DNA of 64,000 nt from QYQD01 sp040754095 (lineage in GTDB: Bacteria; Desulfobacterota; QYQD01). A model generated the notes under the pieces. That model worked only from the letters and a program-made list of their open reading frames with translations, did not search any database and was not told the origin of the DNA. The stretch covers positions 124,001-188,000 of the forward strand of contig JBFMFO010000001.1 in NCBI GenBank assembly GCA_040754095.1. The letters are read 5' to 3'. Both the position numbers and the translations under genes were made by a program. The stretch's first letter is position 1. Each line of letters opens with the position of its first letter. Shown in pieces: positions 42,490-52,243 of the stretch.

Positions 42490-43481
42490 CTCTGAGCACC
42501 CCAGACGGCGCCACGCACCTCTTCCATAGTGGCTGTGGCCTGCTGCCGGGCCTTGTGCGAGCCTTTCTCCAGAATCTCTATAACCCACTCCGTTTTTTTG
42601 AGAAGAGACTGTCTCTTCTGCCGGATCGGCTCCATAGCGGAAACGACGGCGGATGCCAGTCTCTTTTTGCACTCCACACAGCCTATTGTCGCCTTTTTGC
42701 AGGCATCCGTGATCTCATCCAGAACCACAGGCGGAAAATAAAGGCGATGCAGGGCAAAAGCGAAGCATCTTTCCGGATCGCCCGGGTCCCTGCGTCGCAT
42801 ACGGTTGGTATCCGTCACCATCTGACTTATTTTATGTGACATTTCTTCCGGCGTATCCGAGAGAAATATGGAATTGCCATAGCTTTTGCTCATCTTGCGG
42901 CCATCAATGCCCGGAAGCTTCGGAACCTCGGCAAGCATGGGTTCCGGTATGGGAAAAACCTCTTTGTAAAGAAAATTAAACCGCCTTGCTATCTCGCGGG
43001 TCAGCTCCACGTGGGGCAGTTGATCGACGCCCACCGGCACACCGTTTGCCTTATACATGATGATATCAGCCGCCTGCAACACCGGATAACCTAAAAATCC
43101 ATAGGTATTTAGATCCTTATTGACAAGCTGTTCCTGCTGTTCCTTGTAAGTCGGATTTCTCTCCAGCCAGGGCAGCGGGGTAATCATGGACAAGAGCAGG
43201 TGCAGTTCAGCGTGCTCCTTGATTTCCGACTGGATAAAGAGGGTGCTCTTCACCGGATCAATCCCTACACTCAGCCAGTCAATAACCATGTTGACAATAT
43301 TGCCCTGAATTTCTCCGGCATTGTTGTATTCCGTGGTCAGCGAGTGCCAGTCGGCCACGAAGAAAAAGCAATCATATTTTTTTTGCAGGGATAACCAGTT
43401 CTTAAGTACACCGTGCAGGTGCCCGAGATGGAGGCGGCCTGAAGGCCGCATACCGCTTAGGATCCTCTTCGGTTCCGCCAT
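42468..43481 (-). CDS. trpS: Tryptophanyl-tRNA synthetase
   Basis: A 337-residue class Ic synthetase. ILSGMRPSGRLHLGHLHGVL contains the HIGH-equivalent HLGH, GRKMSKSYGNSIFLSD the KMSKS loop; QAADIIMYKANGVPVGVDQLPHVELTREIA is the Trp-binding region. Start at 43481 (MAEPKRIL) follows AAGGAGATATTC. Gene order trpS-scpA is a familiar one in this phylum. Confidence 0.95.
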   Translation of the reverse strand: MAEPKRILSGMRPSGRLHLGHLHGVLKNWLSLQKKYDCFFFVADWHSLTTEYNNAGEIQGNIVNMVIDWLSVGIDPVKSTLFIQSEIKEHAELHLLLSMITPLPWLERNPTYKEQQEQLVNKDLNTYGFLGYPVLQAADIIMYKANGVPVGVDQLPHVELTREIARRFNFLYKEVFPIPEPMLAEVPKLPGIDGRKMSKSYGNSIFLSDTPEEMSHKISQMVTDTNRMRRRDPGDPERCFAFALHRLYFPPVVLDEITDACKKATIGCVECKKRLASAVVSAMEPIRQKRQSLLKKTEWVIEILEKGSHKARQQATATMEEVRGAVWGAQRWNIKSN

Positions 43482-43499
43482 GAATATCTCCTTCCACAA

Positions 43500-43696
43500 C
43501 CATGAAAGGCAAAAACCTTCCCTAACTCGATCTCAACTTAAAGTAATTTGTAACTATTCAGCCACTAAGACCAAGATTATTCCTTCGTGTCTTGGTGCCT
43601 TGGTGGCAAAAGTTTTTCTCTGCGTCTTTTGCGTCTTTGCGGTGAAAAAGTTTTTCTACGAAGCCGTCAATTTTTGTCGCGACTGTGCTACGAACA
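43500..43696. repeat. R6 repeat region
   Basis: Contains accaagattattccttcg, cttggtgccttggtggc and tctttgcggtgaaaaagttt, fragments of the R6 family found at several gene ends in this window (also 49100, 54790). No gene seen. Confidence 0.6.
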
Positions 43697-44356
43697 TTAG
43701 GCGAAAACCATATCGCTTTGCAACAGTAACCCGGTTAACATTCTTATCACAGGAAAAACCAGCCGGTCAATAATGCCTGTAAAAAGTAATAAAAGTAAAA
43801 TCAAAAAACCAAAACGCTCTATGCGGGCGTAACTATCGGCCAGCGTGGCCGGGAGAATACCGGCCAGAATTTTGCTGCCGTCTAAAGGCGGGATGGGGAT
43901 AATATTGAAAATAGCCAACCCGACATTAATGCGCACCGCAGCATAACTCATCAATAGAAGCGGCTCCGTTATAAAGGCCAGCGGCATGGACCCCCCCCCG
44001 CCGCCCAGACTGAAACCGGCGGCCAGCACGTGGTATAGAATCGCACTGCAGACCGCCAGGATAAGGTTGGAAAGGGGACCGGCCAGAGATACCCAGACCA
44101 TGTCCCTCCGGGGATTTTGAAAATTATACGGGTTAACGGGCACCGGTTTTGCCCAGCCGATCATCTGCGTCAGAAAAAAGACTACCGTACCCACTAAATC
44201 AAGATGTTTTATGGGATTAAGCGTCAGCCGCCCATGCAGACGCGCCGTCTTATCCCCCAGGCGGTCGGCCACCCAACCGTGCGCGACCTCATGCACCGTG
44301 ACAGCCAGCAAGACAGCCGGAACCAGTATCACCAGGCGTTGTATGGTCTCTTCCAA
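43697..44356 (-). CDS. Site-2-type (M50) membrane metalloprotease
   Basis: A 219-residue integral membrane protein of the short M50B class. Zinc site: VHEVAHGWVADRLGD (HExxH) in the first helix region and NIIPIPPLDGSKILAG (the third ligand Asp) near residue 140. Four to six hydrophobic helices. Regulated intramembrane proteolysis is the general role; the substrate is unknown. Ends just 7 bp from the large nucleotidyltransferase gene on the same strand. Confidence 0.88.
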   Translation of the reverse strand: MEETIQRLVILVPAVLLAVTVHEVAHGWVADRLGDKTARLHGRLTLNPIKHLDLVGTVVFFLTQMIGWAKPVPVNPYNFQNPRRDMVWVSLAGPLSNLILAVCSAILYHVLAAGFSLGGGGGSMPLAFITEPLLLMSYAAVRINVGLAIFNIIPIPPLDGSKILAGILPATLADSYARIERFGFLILLLLLFTGIIDRLVFPVIRMLTGLLLQSDMVFA

Positions 44357-44363
44357 TCTCTAA

Positions 44364-47072
44364 TTATCCCTTCTTTATATAGGTTTCCCGTACAAATCTC
44401 AGTTCATCAGGCTTAGACTTAACTACGCCGTCTAATTTTGCCTTTAATACAGCTTCAAGGATGGCCTTAAATTGCGGCCCCGGCTCAAGTCCCAGGGCGA
44501 TGAGGTCATCCCCGGTGATCTGCGGTTTTATGCTGCTGAGCTTCGCAATATACAAAGAAATGGCTTTTTGGCCAGTCTTTTTTGCAGCCCTGGCCATCAT
44601 ATACAATATGAATTCAGTGCTAAGCGGCCTTAATAGCGTGCAAATTTCACTGGGCAGTATGTGCTCCCGTTGATTCAGATGGGCCAAGGCCTTATTCGCC
44701 AGTTCCCGTTCCTGCATCCAATCCGATTTACTACGGGGTGAAACGGCCAGCCGGTCGCAAAGGGCCCCGAATTCTGTATTAGACAGGCGCTCCGCCAGGA
44801 CTAAAAGATAAGACACCCAGCTCCCGACCGGTTTATCGATAAAAGACAGATGATACCAGGAAAGGGCGGCCTTCAGATTGTTAAACAGATTCTCTAGTTC
44901 GCCGGTGCACGAAATGGCCGGATGAATAAATTTCAGAAGATCAAACCCGGCCAGCCGTTTGACGGCAGGCAATGGGTTCTCTTCAGATAGTATAAGCCTC
45001 AGTTCACTCGTAAGCCTTTTGCCGGAAAGCCGGTCGAATAAATTCATGCGAACCGCATTCTGGATAAGGTTAGCCGTATGCTTTCCTATCTCCAGGCCAT
45101 ATCTCTGTTCAAACCGTATGGCCCGGAAGACACGGGTAGGGTCTTCCACAAAACTTAGATTATGAAGGACTCGAATGCGCCTGTCCTTTAGGTCACGCTG
45201 GCCTCCAAAAAAATCAACCAGGGTGCCGAAACGCGGCCGATTAAGTTTTATGGCCAGGGTGTTAATAGTAAAATCTCTCCGATAAAGATCCAGTTTAATG
45301 GAACTTAACTCCACAGTGGGCATGGCCGCCGGATATTCGTAATATTCCAGACGGGCGGTGGCCACGTCCAATTTAAAACCGTCTGGAAAGATAACCACAG
45401 CCGTGCCGAACTTCTTATGGCTCTTGACCCGGGCTGAAAAATTTTCCGCCAGCCGCTGGGCAAACCTGATGCCGTCACCCTCAATAACCAGGTCCATATC
45501 CAGATTAGGCAAGCGCAGGAGGAGATCCCGGACAAAACCTCCCACGACATACGCATTGCAATTAACTTCATCTGCTATCTTGCCAATGGCCTCCAGTAAG
45601 GATACTATGTGCGCCGGAAGCCGCTCACGGAGAATAGCGGTAATATTCCTTTCCCTTGCATAATATCCTTTTTCCTGTTCTTCTATTATATGGTGGGGGA
45701 TACGTGACTCATCGGCTACCAGGATATTCAGAAGGTCTGTGCGGGTAATAACCCCCACTACCCGGCCGGCCTCTACTACCGGGAGAAACCGCTGTTTGCG
45801 ATCTATAATGATGGCCTGGATCTCGTAGAAACCGGCCTCCGGGCCAACCACAGCAAATTCGGTAGTCATGTATTCGCTTACCGGCAGGTTCTCTAATCCA
45901 TGGAAAATGGCCTTTTCAATGACCCGGCGGGAAATAAGCCCTGCGATCTTGCTGTCTTCTATTACCGGCAGGACAGTTATGTTATAGCGGGTCAGCATCT
46001 CATTAGCCTGTTTCATAGGGATATCCGGAGTGACATAAATAACCGGTCCGGACATAATCTGCCGTGCCGTCTTCTGCGGGGTTATCTCCCTATGCAGGAT
46101 GCCGATGAGTTTTTCCTCCGCCTCCAGTATGGTTAGCTCCTTTATAGTGGCAGAAGCCGCAGTGGGATGCCCCCCGCCGCCAAAATCAGCCAGGATCGTA
46201 GCCACGTTAACTTCCGGGTTGCGACTGCGGGCAATAATAAAAATGCGATCTTCCATGGAAGCCAGACAGAAAAGGACATCCAGATTCTCCATGTCCATAA
46301 GTTTGTGTACCAGCACCGCCAGATCACCCACATACTTATTGACCGTGACTTTGCTGATGACGACATCGATCCCACGAATAGCATAGGTGGAAGCCGACTG
46401 AATCAGATCATTAAGTATGGAGACCTGCTCGGCCGTAAGCTCCCGTGTCAGCATATCTGAAATAATGTTGAGGTCCGCCCCCTTTTCGAGCAGAAGGGAT
46501 GCGGCTTTCAGGTCTTCGGCAGTAGTGGAAGCGAAGGTGAAGGAGCCGGTGTCTTCATATATACCCAGGGCCATGATCGTGGCCTCTTCCGGGGTGATTT
46601 CTATTCCCTTCTCCTGTAATAACCCCGTCAGAATAGTAACCGCAGCGCCTACCGGACGTATGATTTCCACATTACCTTTAATATCCTCGGCGGAAGAAGG
46701 ATGGTGATCATAAATATGGACCTCTATACCCGGGTTTTGCAATACCTCCGCAAACCGGCCAATACGCCCCGGCTGTCTGGTATCCACCAGAATGAGCCGG
46801 CGTATGTCCGCTATGGGGACGTTTTTTATGCGGGTAAAGTCATAAAGATAGGCCGTCGATTGTACAAAAAAATCCCTGATAGTCCTTTCCGTGGAGCCGG
46901 GGAAAGATAATATGGCGCCGGGATAGAGTTTCTTGGCGGCCAGCATGGAAGCCAGGGCATCAAAATCAGCATTGAGGTGGGTGGTAATAAGCTCTATCTG
47001 CCTATGATTCCTGGCTGAACCTCTATCAACGCCTTTTTTTGATCCGGAAACCTGTTTCACATTCATACGCAA
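44364..47072 (-). CDS. DHH-CBS-tRNA nucleotidyltransferase (CCA/A-adding) fusion
   Basis: A 902-residue multidomain protein. Residues 25-340: DHH phosphoesterase (THLNADFDALASMLAAKKL, HIYDHHPSSAEDIKG, and a DHHA1 Gly-Gly-Gly-His: FGGGGHPTAASATIKEL). Residues ~340-470: two CBS domains (IMSGPVIYVTPDIPMKQANEMLTRY, EYMTTEFAVVGPEAGFYEIQ). Residues ~500-900: class II nucleotidyltransferase with VVGGFVRDLLLRLPNLDMDLVIEGDG and RRDFTINTLAIKLN. Delta-type bacteria use such fusions for tRNA 3'-end synthesis; whether this one adds CC, A or CCA cannot be read from sequence. The CBS pair may sense adenylates. Confidence 0.9.
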   Translation of the reverse strand: MRMNVKQVSGSKKGVDRGSARNHRQIELITTHLNADFDALASMLAAKKLYPGAILSFPGSTERTIRDFFVQSTAYLYDFTRIKNVPIADIRRLILVDTRQPGRIGRFAEVLQNPGIEVHIYDHHPSSAEDIKGNVEIIRPVGAAVTILTGLLQEKGIEITPEEATIMALGIYEDTGSFTFASTTAEDLKAASLLLEKGADLNIISDMLTRELTAEQVSILNDLIQSASTYAIRGIDVVISKVTVNKYVGDLAVLVHKLMDMENLDVLFCLASMEDRIFIIARSRNPEVNVATILADFGGGGHPTAASATIKELTILEAEEKLIGILHREITPQKTARQIMSGPVIYVTPDIPMKQANEMLTRYNITVLPVIEDSKIAGLISRRVIEKAIFHGLENLPVSEYMTTEFAVVGPEAGFYEIQAIIIDRKQRFLPVVEAGRVVGVITRTDLLNILVADESRIPHHIIEEQEKGYYARERNITAILRERLPAHIVSLLEAIGKIADEVNCNAYVVGGFVRDLLLRLPNLDMDLVIEGDGIRFAQRLAENFSARVKSHKKFGTAVVIFPDGFKLDVATARLEYYEYPAAMPTVELSSIKLDLYRRDFTINTLAIKLNRPRFGTLVDFFGGQRDLKDRRIRVLHNLSFVEDPTRVFRAIRFEQRYGLEIGKHTANLIQNAVRMNLFDRLSGKRLTSELRLILSEENPLPAVKRLAGFDLLKFIHPAISCTGELENLFNNLKAALSWYHLSFIDKPVGSWVSYLLVLAERLSNTEFGALCDRLAVSPRSKSDWMQERELANKALAHLNQREHILPSEICTLLRPLSTEFILYMMARAAKKTGQKAISLYIAKLSSIKPQITGDDLIALGLEPGPQFKAILEAVLKAKLDGVVKSKPDELRFVRETYIKKG

Positions 47073-47077
47073 GACTG

Positions 47078-47980
<903 letters not shown>

Positions 47981-48111
47981 AAATCCAGATTGTACACATA
48001 CTTATACCGGAGTTTCCGTGACAAAACAACTGTTTTGTGGCCTTATTCTATCTGAGTCGTCACCCTCGCTTTCTCTTTGCAAACCGCTAAAAGCATGGCA
48101 TAGTATTTTAT

Positions 48112-48228
48112 AAGCGATCAGCTTTCAGCATGTTTGTTATCCGTTAACCGTAAACCGTTGTCCGACATTTTCTTTCGGTAAACGGTCAACAGTAAACGGT
48201 AAACCGGCTTCATACTGACGGCTAAGGA
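48112..48228. repeat. Composite R2-R1 element, copy 3
   Basis: gcgatcagctttcagcatgt, then ccgttgtccgacattttctt, ggtaaacggtcaacag and accggcttcatactgacgg. Same order as copies at 40005 and 41600 but with a shortened right end. Fills the divergent space between xerD and the next gene, so both promoters must lie in or beside it. Confidence 0.7.
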
Positions 48229-48236
48229 ATAACATT

Positions 48237-48962
48237 ATGACAAACGACATCTCCGCCGCCCTCCTTTACCAGATCAAAAAAGAGATAGCCGAGCGCTACT
48301 TTGGGGCCCGTAAGGCTATTGAAGAGGAGAAGGAATCCTTAAAGGAACACATTCAGGCCCATCGGGATACCATAGGGAAGATGGTCTATGAGGATTTCTG
48401 CCGGATTTATCAGTTGCTCGGGACGGAAAAACTGGTTGAAGAGTTTTGGGAAATAGTCGGACTGGAGGCCAGGCCGTTTTATGACCGTTATCTCCAGGAA
48501 ACCGGGGACATAAAGTCATGTCTTTTAGCGCCCATAAAGGCGCATGGCCTGACAGAAGCAGGGAGGTATAAAAATCTCCTCATGGACTGCTATAAACGCC
48601 TTCTGGACGATCTGAAACGATACCGGGAAGGGTATCATGGCTTAATGGAAGAGTGTCTGATGATTAATGAAGAGATCAAACAATTAACAGCAAATTACAA
48701 TCTCAATGAGATATTGACTTTCGTTCGTAGTATAGAAGACATCGGTTTTATGGCCGGGGTGCTGGGGGAGACCATAGTGCCCACCCAACGGGAGGATTTA
48801 GAAAAAAAGCTGGCCATTTCCAAACTGAATTGTCCGGGAAAAAATATAATGGAAATCCCGCCACTGCCCAAGTTGATTCAGGTAAAAACCAAACTCAACC
48901 ACCTGGCAGAAAAGGCATATCAAAACAGGAGAAAACATATAAAAAAGGGGATGGGCCTGTAG
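48237..48962 (+). CDS. Uncharacterised coiled-coil protein
   Basis: A 241-residue, charged, all-helical protein without signal peptide or membrane segment. Coiled-coil-like stretch at about 20-60 (ARKAIEEEKESLKEHIQAHRD); the C-terminal part has VPTQREDLEKKLAISKLNCPG and ends Lys/Arg-rich (KAYQNRRKHIKKGMGL). No conserved catalytic pattern visible. I do not recognise a family. Its stop codon lies in the loop of a strong hairpin that acts on the other strand. Confidence 0.7.
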   Translation: MTNDISAALLYQIKKEIAERYFGARKAIEEEKESLKEHIQAHRDTIGKMVYEDFCRIYQLLGTEKLVEEFWEIVGLEARPFYDRYLQETGDIKSCLLAPIKAHGLTEAGRYKNLLMDCYKRLLDDLKRYREGYHGLMEECLMINEEIKQLTANYNLNEILTFVRSIEDIGFMAGVLGETIVPTQREDLEKKLAISKLNCPGKNIMEIPPLPKLIQVKTKLNHLAEKAYQNRRKHIKKGMGL

Positions 48963-48974
48963 CTGCCCATCCCC
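48941..48974 (-). terminator. Rho-independent terminator (minus strand)
   Basis: On the minus strand GGGGATGGGC, 8-nt loop, GCCCATCCCC, then six T. It would end transcripts coming from the porin gene. It overlaps the 3' end of the convergent coiled-coil gene. Confidence 0.75.
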
Positions 48975-48984
48975 GCTATCTAAA

Positions 48985-49160
48985 TTACAACATATCTAAA
49001 TATCACACAAAGCCGCCAAGGACGCAAAAAGAACAGAATTTGGAACTCAGGAACTCATAAAAAATCTCTTATTCCTGATTTCTTGATCTCCAGATTTTCA
49101 TTTTTTCTTTGCGGGCTTTGCGCCTTTGCGTGAGAAATTGACTTGTTACAAAGCCGTCAA
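48985..49160. repeat. R3 and R6 repeats at the porin 3' end
   Basis: R6 (cacaaagccgccaaggacgc; tttgcgcctttgcgtgag) flanks an R3 copy (ggaactcaggaactcata, tattcctgatttcttgat). The same R6-R3-R6 order returns at 54674-54840 behind fdhE. Confidence 0.65.
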
Positions 49161-49163
49161 CGG

Positions 49164-50477
49164 TTAAAATTCATACCAGGTAGATACGGTAAAGCGATTG
49201 CCGCTGTTGGTATCGCTGAGGCGTTCCGTCTTTAAATGGATAAGTTCCGCCCCCACCTTAATGGCCCTGGTCAACTGATACCATGTGTTAAAAAACAACT
49301 GGCTGTTCATGGTAAATTGGCGGTCACGCGCCGCGTTTCCGTCATTAAAGTTAATCCCTGCCAGGTCTTCGTCCCTGGGATCGTCAACGCCATAACCCAC
49401 TGTGAAGCAAAGTTTTGGGTTGGCCTGGTACGTAAGATCTACAAATCCACCTATAGCCCAGATGGCCTCCGGGTCAGCCGCATCGCTGGCATGTGAATTG
49501 ACCCCCAGGTCATAGCGCAGGAATTCGTCTCCGATACCCTGACCGATCCAGGGCTCAGCCCTGAGTGTAAACGGCCCGCGTGCCAGTTTAAGCTCGGCCG
49601 CCAAGAGATAACGCTCTATCCGATGTCCATCAGTACTCGCGGTTGTCTTATATATGGACTCGGTTTGGTACCCACCGCCCAAGGCTATAGAGTTTCCTTT
49701 GCCGAGGAAGCCCCCGTTGTAGGCAATACGGCCCAACACCCAGGGCATACGACCTTCTTCCGTAGTTTCCTGGCGACGATGCTTCATCGCAGAGGCCAGT
49801 ATCTCAAAATCACCTATCTGTTTTCGCACTGTGACCTGGGGCACGCGCCACCAGAGGTTGCCGGCCGCGGTCAGGATACCGAAGTCCACCGTGTTCGGGT
49901 TCAATTGGGCCACCGGTATCCAGTCCTGACCGACCAGGATGCTGGTGTCACATGGGTTATAAATCATTTTCACATAACCCAGGCGCATGCGCGGAATAAG
50001 GTTATTGCCGCTGTTGGTCCCGTAGAAATCCACTTCAAAACGGCCAAGACCGGTCCAATCTCCGTCCGTGTGGCTGGCCTCAAAACCGAACCGTGTATCC
50101 CGCGGATTGAAGTTGGTAGAATCATTCCTGTAACTCGATCCGGCCTTAACCGCGCCTATGAAGTCATTATACTTCTCGAATTGGGCGGTATCATAATTAA
50201 CATCGACCTTCACCCGGCCATATAAACGCATATTGTATTTGGTCCAGACATCACCTTCGGCAGGTTTTGCCGGAGCGGCCACAGCAGGCAGAGCGGCCTT
50301 TGCCGCGGCCGCCTTGATCTCAACCAATTCCGCCTCTCTTTGCGCCGCCTGGGCCTTCAGGCTTTGGATCTCTTTCTCGAGACGGTTCAAACGCTCCTCG
50401 AGGGTCTCGCTGAATGCAGAAGCACATGTCATACATAAAAAAAATAAGAAGAATCCTATAGTCGCTGCTCTTTTCAC
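49164..50477 (-). CDS. Outer-membrane porin with N-terminal coiled coil
   Basis: About 437 residues. Signal peptide (AATIGFFLFFLCMTCASAFS), a coiled-coil segment (LEERLNRLEKEIQSLKAQAAQREAELVEI), an Ala/Pro linker, then a beta-barrel with alternating aromatic strands (MRLYGRVKVDVNYDTAQF, DWTGLGRFEVDFYGT, FTLRAEPWIGQ) and the C-terminal Phe expected for outer-membrane insertion (STWYEF). Resembles DcaP-like trimeric porins. GTG 50477 is chosen since AAAGGAG lies 8 bp before it; the GTG at 50495 is inside that site. Substrate unknown. Confidence 0.82.
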   Translation of the reverse strand: MKRAATIGFFLFFLCMTCASAFSETLEERLNRLEKEIQSLKAQAAQREAELVEIKAAAAKAALPAVAAPAKPAEGDVWTKYNMRLYGRVKVDVNYDTAQFEKYNDFIGAVKAGSSYRNDSTNFNPRDTRFGFEASHTDGDWTGLGRFEVDFYGTNSGNNLIPRMRLGYVKMIYNPCDTSILVGQDWIPVAQLNPNTVDFGILTAAGNLWWRVPQVTVRKQIGDFEILASAMKHRRQETTEEGRMPWVLGRIAYNGGFLGKGNSIALGGGYQTESIYKTTASTDGHRIERYLLAAELKLARGPFTLRAEPWIGQGIGDEFLRYDLGVNSHASDAADPEAIWAIGGFVDLTYQANPKLCFTVGYGVDDPRDEDLAGINFNDGNAARDRQFTMNSQLFFNTWYQLTRAIKVGAELIHLKTERLSDTNSGNRFTVSTWYEF

Positions 50478-50524
50478 CCTCAGTTCTCCTTTCACCTTTT
50501 AAAGCTTACTGCGATGTGAAATGG

Positions 50525-51259
50525 CTATGTCCAGAAATCGATCTTCCCGGTAGCCAATGAATAATAGGCCCCCATAATCTTGATCTCGCCCTTCTTTTGC
50601 ATCTCGGCCAGGGCCTGGCTCTCTTGCGCAATCTGTTTGACCGTCATGCGCACGTTCTCCTTAGCCGCAGCCTCTACCAGGTCTTTACCCTGCGCCCCCG
50701 TCTTCTTGGCTTCCAGGACCGCAGGCATAAGACGCTTAACAATGTCGCCGAGGGCCGGAGTTTCCGCAGGGCCGGGATGTTCGGCCGCCTTCACCGCAGC
50801 GCCCACTGCGCCACAAGACTCATGCCCCATGACCATGATGAGCCGGCTTGTAGAATGTAGGGAGATGTATTCCAGGCTGCCTAACAACTCTGAAGTTATC
50901 ATATTACCGGCCACACGCACAACAAAGAGGCGCCCCAGCCCTTCATCAAAGATAATCTCCGGGGGGGTCCTGGAATCTGCGCAACAAAGGATACTCGCAT
51001 ACGGCCACTGGCCCTTGGTAAGTTTTTCACGCACCTTCGGCCCAACACCGGGGTCGGATTTTCTCTTCATGGTCACGAAGCGCTCATTGCCTGCCTTTAA
51101 AAGCTTCAAGGCCTCTTCCGGTGAGACCAGCTTCTCCGCGCCATGGTGCCCATGGCCTCCGACTTCAGATGCCCATGACAGCATGCCATCAACCCTGGAA
51201 ACTGCCAGGCCGACTGCTGCCGCGCCAAAACCTTTGAGTAATTCACGACGGGAAATCAT
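50525..51259 (-). CDS. Tat-exported beta-class carbonic anhydrase
   Basis: A 244-residue enzyme. The N-terminus ISRRELLKGFGAAAVGLAVS is a twin-arginine signal, so it acts in the periplasm. Zinc and catalytic residues: CCADSRTPPE (Cys, Asp, Arg) and VMGHESCGAVGAAV (His, Cys). Interconverts CO2 and bicarbonate; periplasmic location near a formate dehydrogenase that releases CO2 is suggestive, though the genes are 2.5 kb apart or more. His-rich GGHGHHG after the signal peptide. Next to a porin gene on the same strand. Confidence 0.9.
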   Translation of the reverse strand: MISRRELLKGFGAAAVGLAVSRVDGMLSWASEVGGHGHHGAEKLVSPEEALKLLKAGNERFVTMKRKSDPGVGPKVREKLTKGQWPYASILCCADSRTPPEIIFDEGLGRLFVVRVAGNMITSELLGSLEYISLHSTSRLIMVMGHESCGAVGAAVKAAEHPGPAETPALGDIVKRLMPAVLEAKKTGAQGKDLVEAAAKENVRMTVKQIAQESQALAEMQKKGEIKIMGAYYSLATGKIDFWT

Positions 51260-51639
51260 TCTTTTGTCCTCCTTTGATATTAATTATTCCTTGAAAGGGA
51301 TATTAAAATGTCTGGTAACACTTTAGGTTTTGAAAAAAATATCTAAGCAAGGCGCTGTAAGGGCCAAAAGCCCCCTCAATCCCCCTTTCCCAAAGGGGGA
51401 AGCGTTTCTCCTACCTTTGAAAAAGGGAGGTCGGGAAGGATTTAATAATACTTTTTCAAACAGCTAAGCTGATACAATGCCTAGGATAATGAATGTATAT
51501 TCATTTGCGGATTTGAGTATATGAAAAAGAGTGGTTATGTGTCAATAAAAATATGATTCCCCCGTATATCGTGAAAATGTTCCCATTGACATACGGAAAA
51601 AGAGGCGAGAGAGAACCAGGGGACAGCTACAATCCTGGG
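51260..51639. other. Intergenic region with CCCCCTTT hairpin
   Basis: No gene seen. Bases 51381-51399 form CCCCCTTT-ccc-AAAGGGGG within a ccccctcaatccccctttcc repeat of a kind widely seen in bacterial genomes. The stretch 51480-51600 is AT-rich and would carry the carbonic-anhydrase/porin promoter. Confidence 0.5.
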
Positions 51640-52242
51640 TTAATGCGCCAAATTGACTTTATAGAGCGTAGCCTGAATATCTTCGATAATTGTTTCGGTG
51701 GGCCTGGCCGGGTCTAAGATGGTCAATATCTTATACGGGCGTGATCTTTTATCTAGCAGGATAACCAAAGGAGTCCTGGCCTTCTTTAAGGCTTCGTGGA
51801 CCTTAAAATCCGGGTCAGCGATAAGGGGAAACATAACATTATAGTATTTCCTGAAGTGTGTAACCTCTTTATTATTGTTGCCGGTGCCTACCCCGATCAT
51901 TTTCATATTTCTTCTGATAAAATCATCCTTCTGGACAAGCTCATACAACCGGTTAAACTTAGTGGTCTGCTTCTGACAGACGGCGCAATAAATGCTAAAA
52001 ACCTCTATCCATAGAACCGTTGGCCGGATGTCGCTTAATGAAAACGCCTTTCGCCCTAAAAGCCCAAGGTACTTTTCATCATCCGGGGATAATGAACCGG
52101 ACAGCGGAATATTCGGGAAAGAGTCGCCGGCCTTGATAACTGCAGAATATTGGCTGGCAAAGCTGGGTTGGGAAAGCAGACAGGATAATAGAGTAAGAAG
52201 ACAAAAGAGGCAAAGTACGGTACGGCATCTACCGGGCTTTAT
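51640..52242 (-). CDS. Redoxin (TlpA/AhpC-type) with non-canonical start
   Basis: About 200 residues in one open frame. N-terminal signal-like CRTVLCLFCLLTLLSCLLSQPSFA, then the thioredoxin fold: VLWIEVFSIYCAVCQKQTTKF with CAVC as the redox pair, and MIGVGTGNNNKEVTHF, ending in a cis-Pro-like TPLVILLDKRS. No ATG, GTG or TTG occurs in frame before the CAVC motif. The best start is ATA at 52242, one base after the MauE-like gene stop (TGA C ATA AAG), with AAGGTG upstream; the natural ATG may have mutated to ATA. If no start is used the gene is a pseudogene. Same transcript as MauE and rhodanese. Confidence 0.7.
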   Translation of the reverse strand: MKPGRCRTVLCLFCLLTLLSCLLSQPSFASQYSAVIKAGDSFPNIPLSGSLSPDDEKYLGLLGRKAFSLSDIRPTVLWIEVFSIYCAVCQKQTTKFNRLYELVQKDDFIRRNMKMIGVGTGNNNKEVTHFRKYYNVMFPLIADPDFKVHEALKKARTPLVILLDKRSRPYKILTILDPARPTETIIEDIQATLYKVNLAH

Positions 52243-52243
52243 G

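Noticed and set aside
51640..51948. TTG-started 102-residue version of the redoxin
   Set aside because: It would lack the CAVC active site and signal peptide, which are encoded in the same open frame upstream.
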